Assembly: GCA_934476315.1 (NCBI GenBank)
Contig: CAKSNQ010000001.1
Span: forward strand, 56,104 to 120,103
Length of the DNA: 64,000 nucleotides
DNA from: an uncultured Eubacteriales bacterium
Lineage (GTDB): Bacteria > Bacillota > Clostridia > Oscillospirales > CAG-272
Reading direction: 5' to 3'
In this document: positions 59,218 to 64,000 of the stretch, in pieces
How positions within the stretch are numbered: the stretch's first letter is position 1
Layout: each line of letters starts with the position of its first letter
Notes under the pieces: model-generated
The model's input: only the letters and a program-made list of their open reading frames with translations
Told to the model about the DNA's origin: nothing
Databases searched by the model: none
Position numbers and translations under genes: made by a program

Positions 59218-60762
59218 TCAGGACGTGCAGAATTTCCACGCCCGGCGTACGTTTTTCCCGTTAAAGACCCCGACGGCGAACAGCAATAGCCCGTAAAGAA
59301 GGAAAAGACAGCCAGCCCCGGCGACGAGCACATGAACGGTGGGCAGGGTGGGCAGGGCAACAAGCAAAATCCGCGTCAGACAGGCGGCGCCCACGGCGCA
59401 TACGAACGGCTTGAAAAGAATCCGTATCGTGTCAAGGCGCAGATGCGTGACACGAAAGAGACGGAAAATGCTCAGAATAGCGTTGAGAAGCTCGGTGATG
59501 TAAATGGTTATAACATAGCCGTCAATGCCAAGCGTCGGCAACAGCAGACGAACCAGAACGACGGAGAGCAGGGCGTCCAGAATGTTGACCTTCATAGAGT
59601 AAAGCTGTTCGCCAAGCCCCTTGAGCGCGGCGTCCGTCGCGCCGTCCAGATACATGACAGGGACGAGCGGCGCCAGGGCACGGATGTATGTCCCGGCGGA
59701 TTCCGAGCGGTAAAAGAGCATGCCCAGCTCGCGGGAAAAGCCGAACATCACCGCGGAACACCCGACGGCGAAAATAAGCGACAGCGAGAGTGAAAGCCCG
59801 ACCATGTGACGGATCCGTTTGGTTTCGCCGCGGACCATTGCCTCGGTCAGCTCCGGAACGAGAAGTCCCCCAAAGGATGCGATGATCGCGGACGGAAACA
59901 GCAAAAGCGGCACCGCCATGCTGTGTAACGTTCCGTAGGAGGCGAGCGCGTCTGCGTGCGCCATCCCGTAGGATTTCAGTCCGATCGGAATCAGGAGATG
60001 CTCCAGGGTAATCAGACCCGACCGCGCATAGGCGGAAAAGGCGACGGGGAGCGTGATGCTCAAAAGGCGGTGATTGACAGAGGCAAGGGAATTGTCGGCG
60101 AGCGGCAGTGCTGCGGACGGCGTGGGAAGACGACGCCGATCGTGTAAAAATAAGGCGCCGAGTGCGGTGGCGGAAATCAGATCGGCGATCAGCCCGCTCA
60201 GGGCAAGCGCGATCAGCGCCTGCTCGGTTCCCACGGTGCGACGGAGCAGGGCGATGGTCAGAAGCACGCGCAGGATTTCCTCCGCGATCTGTACCGGAGC
60301 GCTCAGAAAAACGCGACGGACGGCAACAAAATACCCGGCAAAGCAGGAGGATAGAGCAATGGCGGGGAGCGAGAAGGCAAAGAGGCGGAGAGGGGCGACG
60401 GTGCGCTGATCGTGGAGCCATCGCGTTCCGATAACGCCGGAGGAGGAGAACAGCAGACAAGCGGAAAAGCTCCCGAACACTAAGGCATAGGCGAGCGTCG
60501 CGTGGATCACATTGCGCAGGTAATTCCCGTCGTTTTTCCCCAGCCCCTCGGCGACCAGCCGGGTGGTTCCCAGCGAGATTCCCGAGATTGCCAGTGTCAC
60601 GGCAAATCCGCTGACCCCGCCGATCAGCGAGGAAATGCCAACCGTTTCCGCGCCGATTTTGCGGGCGATGTACGCCTGCGCACTGACTCCCACGGAGCGC
60701 AGGAGAAAGGAGACGCCTGTCAGCATGAGCGCCTGAAGCAAAAATGTGCGGCTGTTTTTCAT
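59218..60762 (-). CDS. SpoVB/MurJ-like polysaccharide flippase (MOP superfamily)
   Basis: 514 residues with about 14 transmembrane helices. The start M-K-N-S-R-T-F is chosen because GGGAGGGG lies 9 nt upstream. S-F-L-L-R-S-V-G-V-S-A-Q-A-Y-I-A-R-K-I-G-A-E near the start is typical of stage V sporulation protein B and related lipid II/oligosaccharide flippases, and internal R/K-rich loops plus long hydrophobic segments follow the MOP pattern. It may flip peptidoglycan precursors for cortex synthesis or other lipid-linked sugars. It faces the tandem deacetylases, so local function is likely in envelope or spore glycan work. Confidence 0.85.
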   Translation of the reverse strand: MKNSRTFLLQALMLTGVSFLLRSVGVSAQAYIARKIGAETVGISSLIGGVSGFAVTLAISGISLGTTRLVAEGLGKNDGNYLRNVIHATLAYALVFGSFSACLLFSSSGVIGTRWLHDQRTVAPLRLFAFSLPAIALSSCFAGYFVAVRRVFLSAPVQIAEEILRVLLTIALLRRTVGTEQALIALALSGLIADLISATALGALFLHDRRRLPTPSAALPLADNSLASVNHRLLSITLPVAFSAYARSGLITLEHLLIPIGLKSYGMAHADALASYGTLHSMAVPLLLFPSAIIASFGGLLVPELTEAMVRGETKRIRHMVGLSLSLSLIFAVGCSAVMFGFSRELGMLFYRSESAGTYIRALAPLVPVMYLDGATDAALKGLGEQLYSMKVNILDALLSVVLVRLLLPTLGIDGYVITIYITELLNAILSIFRLFRVTHLRLDTIRILFKPFVCAVGAACLTRILLVALPTLPTVHVLVAGAGCLFLLYGLLLFAVGVFNGKNVRRAWKFCTS

Positions 60763-60841
60763 GACAGCGCCCCTCCCGTCAATCATTTCGCTGATATTCT
60801 ATGCCCGGGGAGGGGGAAAAAGAACCGCGCCCCGCGCGCCG

Positions 60842-60857
60842 CTATTTCGTGAAATAG
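60842..60857. promoter_or_regulatory. Small palindrome in the divergent spoVB-like/rubredoxin region
   Basis: CTATTTC-GT-GAAATAG, perfect 7-bp arms. It lies 75 bp before the rubredoxin -35 and 80 bp from the flippase start, so it could be an operator. No known regulator site matches clearly. Confidence 0.3.
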
Positions 60858-60916
60858 TGCCATACAAGCACGCGCAACACGATGGAAAAATCATGTATTT
60901 TTGCAGGAATTTTTTG

Positions 60917-60945
60917 TTGACAAACGGGGGATGATGAAGTATTAT
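60917..60945 (+). promoter_or_regulatory. Rubredoxin promoter
   Basis: Perfect TTGACA (60917-60922), 17-bp spacer, TATTAT (60940-60945), about 38 bp before the start. Confidence 0.75.
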
Positions 60946-60983
60946 ATTATATGCTTATTAAGAATATAGGAGAATACGCGACA

Positions 60984-61223
60984 ATGAAGAAATACGTGTG
61001 TGAACTGTGTGGCTACGAGTATGACTCAAGGGTGGGCGATTCGAGCGCCGGGATTGAAGCGGGGACGGAATTTGAGGACCTGCCGGACACATGGGTCTGC
61101 CCGATGTGCGGCGCCGGACGGGATGATTTTGCTATTATCGGAACGAACGAGGAGGATGACGACCAGGCGGATGCAGAGGTGGGAGCGGATGTTTCCATGC
61201 TGATTCACCGCGAACAGGAGTGA
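60984..61223 (+). CDS. Rubredoxin with acidic C-terminal tail
   Basis: 79 residues. The mononuclear iron centre is set by Y-V-C-E-L-C-G-Y and W-V-C-P-M-C-G-A-G, with F-E-D-L-P-D-T-W before the second pair. It would carry electrons to peroxidase- or superoxide-reductase-type enzymes or hydrogenases in anaerobes. About 25 acidic residues ([10 protein letters not shown]) follow the usual 52-54 residue fold. ATG 60984 follows TAGGAGAA; an in-frame ATG at 60951 lies almost on the transcription start. Single gene with its own terminator. Confidence 0.92.
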   Translation: MKKYVCELCGYEYDSRVGDSSAGIEAGTEFEDLPDTWVCPMCGAGRDDFAIIGTNEEDDDQADAEVGADVSMLIHREQE

Positions 61224-61272
61224 TTTTTGTGGCGAAATGGGTTTCCGTTTCGCTCTTTTGTTTTTTGAACCG

Positions 61273-61290
61273 GAGTTGAAAAACTCTTTT
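61273..61290 (+). terminator. Terminator after rubredoxin
   Basis: GAGTT-GAAA-AACTC followed by TTTT, a GNRA-like loop hairpin, about 50 bp after the stop. Confidence 0.7.
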
Positions 61291-61312
61291 AAGTTTTTTG
61301 ATCCCCCTTTTC

Positions 61313-61341
61313 TTGCAATTTGAGGGAAAACGTGGTATACT
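61313..61341 (+). promoter_or_regulatory. polA promoter
   Basis: TTGCAA (61313-61318), 17-bp spacer, TATACT (61336-61341), 41 bp before polA. Confidence 0.8.
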
Positions 61342-61382
61342 ATCCGGTAGAGAAGAAAAACGACTTGCGGGATGGAGAGGCA

Positions 61383-63977
61383 ATGGAAAAGAAGAAATTT
61401 TTGGTCGTGGATGGAAACAGCATATTGAACCGGGCGTTTTACGGCGTCCGGGCGCTCAGCACGCGTGGCGGACAGCCGACCAACGCAATCTTCGGCATGA
61501 TTAACATTGTCATGCGCCAGTGGGAGGCGGTGTCTCCGTCCTACGCGGTGATGGCGTTTGACCTGAAGGCACCGACCTTCCGCCACCGGATGTATCCGGA
61601 GTATAAAGCCGGGCGACGACCGACGCCGGAAGAGCTGCTCGCACAGTTTCCGCTTGCCAAGGAGTGCGCGCGCGCGCTCGGCTTTCACATCGAGGAACGG
61701 GAGGGATACGAAGCGGATGACATTCTCGGAACCGCCGCGGCGCTGGCTACCGATGCGGGATGCGAGTGCTATCTTCTCACCGGCGACCGTGACGCATTGC
61801 AACTGATTGATGATTCCGTGCACGTTCTGCTGGCGACCAATACCGAAACCGTCGATTATACAAGAGACGTGTTCTTCCAAAAATACGGCATCCAGCCGGA
61901 GCAGTTTGTCGATGTCAAGGCGTTGATGGGCGACGCCTCCGACCACATTCCCGGCGTTGCGGGAATCGGGGAGAAGACCGCCCTCCGGCTGATTGCGGAT
62001 TACGGAACGCTGGACGGCGTGTACGAGGCGCTTCCGATGGCGGCGCTGTCCCCGTCGGTCAGAACCAAGCTCGGGAACGGGCGAGACAGCGCCTACCTTT
62101 CCCGCACGCTGGCAACCATTTGTCGTACTGTGCCGTTCGATGCGGACGTCCCATCGGCATGGCAGACCGAGGGGATGAATCGCCGCGCCGCACGGGAGCT
62201 GTTCCTGCGGCTGGAATTTTCCGCCTATCTTAAGCGCTTTGATCTGGTGCAGGAGATTGGCGAGCCGACGGAGGGGGAAGCGGAATCGTCCGCAAGCTCT
62301 GCGTCGCCGGAAAGCGGAACAACGCACCTCGCCATAACCTCCGCATCGCAGCTCCCGGCAGAAGATGTCCCCATGGGAATCGCAGTTTCTCTCTCGTCGG
62401 TTGAATTTTTCAACCCGGAGGATAAAACACTGTATACCTTGGATTGGACTGCCCTTGAAACACAGGAACAGCGCGATTGCCTGCAAACCTACCTATCCTC
62501 CAAAAAACACCTGTGCGCCTTTGATGCAAAGACGCTCTACCATACGCTGGAGAACCACGGAATTTTATTCCGCGGGTGCGCGTTCGACGTCATGCTTGCT
62601 GCCTATGTCCTCAGCTCGGGCGAGGGAAGCTATGAGGCGGAACGCCTGTCCGTCAGCTACCTCGGTCAGCCGCTGGCACCGGAGGATTCATTTGCCCGCT
62701 TTGCCTGTGCACTCCAACCCATCCTGCTTGAAAAACTGCGGGAAAGCGCGCAGGAGGAGGTCTTTTTCAACATCGAAATGCCGCTGTGCGCAGTGCTGAC
62801 GGACATGGAGCGCGAGGGCTTCCACATTTGTTGTGACGGCATCGCCGCCTACGGCATGGAGCTGGATAAGCTGACGCAAATGCTGGCAAGTCAGATTTAC
62901 GCCCGGGCGGGCAGGGAATTCAACATCAATTCCCCCAAACAGCTCGGCGAGGTGCTGTTCGGCGAGGAGGGGCTCCACCTGCCGTCCGCCAAAAAAAGCA
63001 AAACCGGGTATTCCACCAACGCAGAGGTCCTCCAAAAACTGCGACCGTACCACCCGATCATCGCCGATATTCTGGATTACCGCCAGGTCACAAAGCTGAA
63101 AAACACCTACGTGGACGGACTGCTCCGCGTCGTCGGCGAGGACGGTCAGGTGCATACGGTCTTCAAGCAGACCGGAACGGCGACGGGACGGCTGTCCTCC
63201 GCTGAGCCGAACCTGCAAAATATCCCGATCCGAACCGACCTCGGGCGGGAGTTGCGTCGCTATTTCACCCCCCGACGTCCGGGTTATGTCCTTGTGGACG
63301 CGGATTATTCCCAGATTGAATTGCGCCTGCTCGCCGCCATCTCCGACGACGATACCATGAAGCAGGCGTTCATCAGCGGCGCGGACATTCATACCTCAAC
63401 GGCATCAACCGTGTTCGGCGTCGCGGCAGATCAGGTCACGCTTGAAATGCGCAAACGCGCCAAGGCGATCAATTTCGGCATAGTATACGGCATGGGCGAC
63501 TTCTCCCTGTCGGAGGATCTTCACATTTCCCGTCGTGAGGCAAAGGAATATATTGACCATTACCTGGCAACGTTCCCCCGCGTCGGTGCGTACCTTGAAA
63601 ATATCAAAAAGAGCGCGGCGGAGCAGGGCTATGTCACGACGTTGTTCGGCAGACGACGCTATATCGCGGAGCTGTCCTCGCCGAATAAAATGGTTCGTCA
63701 CTTCGGCGAGCGCGTGGCAATGAACAGCCCGATTCAGGGAACGGCGGCGGATATTATCAAGCTCGCCATGATCGCCGTTCATCGCAGACTGCGTGAGGAA
63801 AAACTGGACGCGAAGTTGATTTTGCAGGTGCATGATGAGCTTTTGCTTGAGGCGAATGAAGCGTGCGCGGATCGGGCGCTGGCACTGCTCCGTGAGGAGA
63901 TGGAGAACGCGGTTCACCTGTCGGTGCCGCTGAATGTGAGCGTCGCGGTCGGAGCCAACTGGTACGACGCCAAGTGA
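61383..63977 (+). CDS. polA: DNA polymerase I
   Basis: 864 residues. 5' nuclease domain (1-290: D-G-N-S-I-L-N-R-A-F-Y-G; E-A-D-D-I-L-G-T; G-D-A-S-D-H-I-P-G-V-A-G-I-G-E-K-T-A). The central proofreading-like domain (about 310-490) lacks the D-x-E motif, as in other Firmicute PolA, so it should not proofread. Polymerase: D-Y-S-Q-I-E-L-R (about 641), K-R-A-K-A-I-N-F-G (about 690) and V-H-D-E (about 815). Fills Okazaki gaps and repair patches. The start at 61383 follows GGAGAGG; the 5' end of the frame (61320) overlaps the promoter. The gene ends 23 bp before the window edge. Confidence 0.98.
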   Translation: MEKKKFLVVDGNSILNRAFYGVRALSTRGGQPTNAIFGMINIVMRQWEAVSPSYAVMAFDLKAPTFRHRMYPEYKAGRRPTPEELLAQFPLAKECARALGFHIEEREGYEADDILGTAAALATDAGCECYLLTGDRDALQLIDDSVHVLLATNTETVDYTRDVFFQKYGIQPEQFVDVKALMGDASDHIPGVAGIGEKTALRLIADYGTLDGVYEALPMAALSPSVRTKLGNGRDSAYLSRTLATICRTVPFDADVPSAWQTEGMNRRAARELFLRLEFSAYLKRFDLVQEIGEPTEGEAESSASSASPESGTTHLAITSASQLPAEDVPMGIAVSLSSVEFFNPEDKTLYTLDWTALETQEQRDCLQTYLSSKKHLCAFDAKTLYHTLENHGILFRGCAFDVMLAAYVLSSGEGSYEAERLSVSYLGQPLAPEDSFARFACALQPILLEKLRESAQEEVFFNIEMPLCAVLTDMEREGFHICCDGIAAYGMELDKLTQMLASQIYARAGREFNINSPKQLGEVLFGEEGLHLPSAKKSKTGYSTNAEVLQKLRPYHPIIADILDYRQVTKLKNTYVDGLLRVVGEDGQVHTVFKQTGTATGRLSSAEPNLQNIPIRTDLGRELRRYFTPRRPGYVLVDADYSQIELRLLAAISDDDTMKQAFISGADIHTSTASTVFGVAADQVTLEMRKRAKAINFGIVYGMGDFSLSEDLHISRREAKEYIDHYLATFPRVGAYLENIKKSAAEQGYVTTLFGRRRYIAELSSPNKMVRHFGERVAMNSPIQGTAADIIKLAMIAVHRRLREEKLDAKLILQVHDELLLEANEACADRALALLREEMENAVHLSVPLNVSVAVGANWYDAK

Positions 63978-64000
63978 CTGCAAGATAAAAAAGAGGGGTG

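Noticed and set aside
1..64000. CRISPR arrays, tRNA/rRNA genes, insertion sequences or prophage
   Set aside because: No regularly spaced repeats, tRNA T-loop/anticodon patterns, rRNA segments, transposase or phage genes were recognised anywhere in the window.

Overview
The window is a single continuous stretch of bacterial chromosome from a moderately high-GC, endospore-forming-type Clostridia member (Bacillota; plausibly an uncultured gut lineage near Oscillospirales/Christensenellales, although the species cannot be named from sequence alone). The evidence is gene content: a PolC-type replicative polymerase, the rpsB-tsf-pyrH-frr-uppS-cdsA-dxr-rseP-ispG-polC order, an SRP RNA just upstream of dnaX-ebfC-recR, YmxH, PdaA-like and SpoVB-like sporulation-associated proteins, PPDK, and a two-gene SufC/SufB-type Fe-S assembly pair. 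Strong Shine-Dalgarno sites and -35/-10 promoters with 17-bp spacers fit the same group. No prophage, transposase, CRISPR array or tRNA was seen.

Layout. 1-2.1 kb: end of an S41 protease gene, greA and an unknown membrane-anchored protein. 2.6-5.4 kb: a leucine-rich-repeat lipoprotein and a stand-alone sigma factor fused to a large C-terminal domain; the sigma gene looks compositionally different from its surroundings. 5.5-8.3 kb: argG-argH behind a strong promoter with candidate ARG boxes. 8.3-9.1 kb: a mostly empty stretch holding a TspO remnant. 9.2-11.8 kb: ppdK (minus). 12.1-18.7 kb: a TRIC-like channel, then pth-mfd-PrsA-like foldase. 18.9-21.7 kb (minus): acpP, a cell-wall amidase and radA. 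21.9-24.3 kb: comEC. 24.4-27.6 kb: SRP RNA and dnaX-ebfC-recR. 27.7-29.4 kb: sufC-sufB. 29.7-34.7 kb: ruvC, a methyltransferase, ecfA1-ecfA2-ecfT and truA. 34.8-42.6 kb: a DUF5711 protein, a CvpA protein, a zinc-finger Clp ATPase, a P-type-ATPase-like protein with broken catalytic motifs, and YmxH. 42.7-56.4 kb: the translation/isoprenoid/envelope/polC superoperon. 56.4-64.0 kb: a lipid kinase, two polysaccharide deacetylases, a SpoVB-like flippase (minus), rubredoxin and polA.

Most genes are conserved housekeeping functions in replication and repair (polC, dnaX, recR, radA, ruvC, mfd, polA), translation (rpsB, tsf, frr, pth, truA, SRP RNA), and envelope or isoprenoid synthesis (uppS, cdsA, dxr, ispG, rseP, amidase, deacetylases, flippase). 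The least ordinary items are the P-type ATPase-like protein at 39464-42253, which keeps the fold landmarks but has lost most catalytic signatures; the sigma-factor fusion; a parvulin-type foldase interrupted by duplicated Asp/Asn/Gly-rich repeats; ComEC with an altered metal-binding motif; the SRP RNA with a swapped tetraloop-closing stem; and a 58-bp intergenic element present upstream of both truA and polC.
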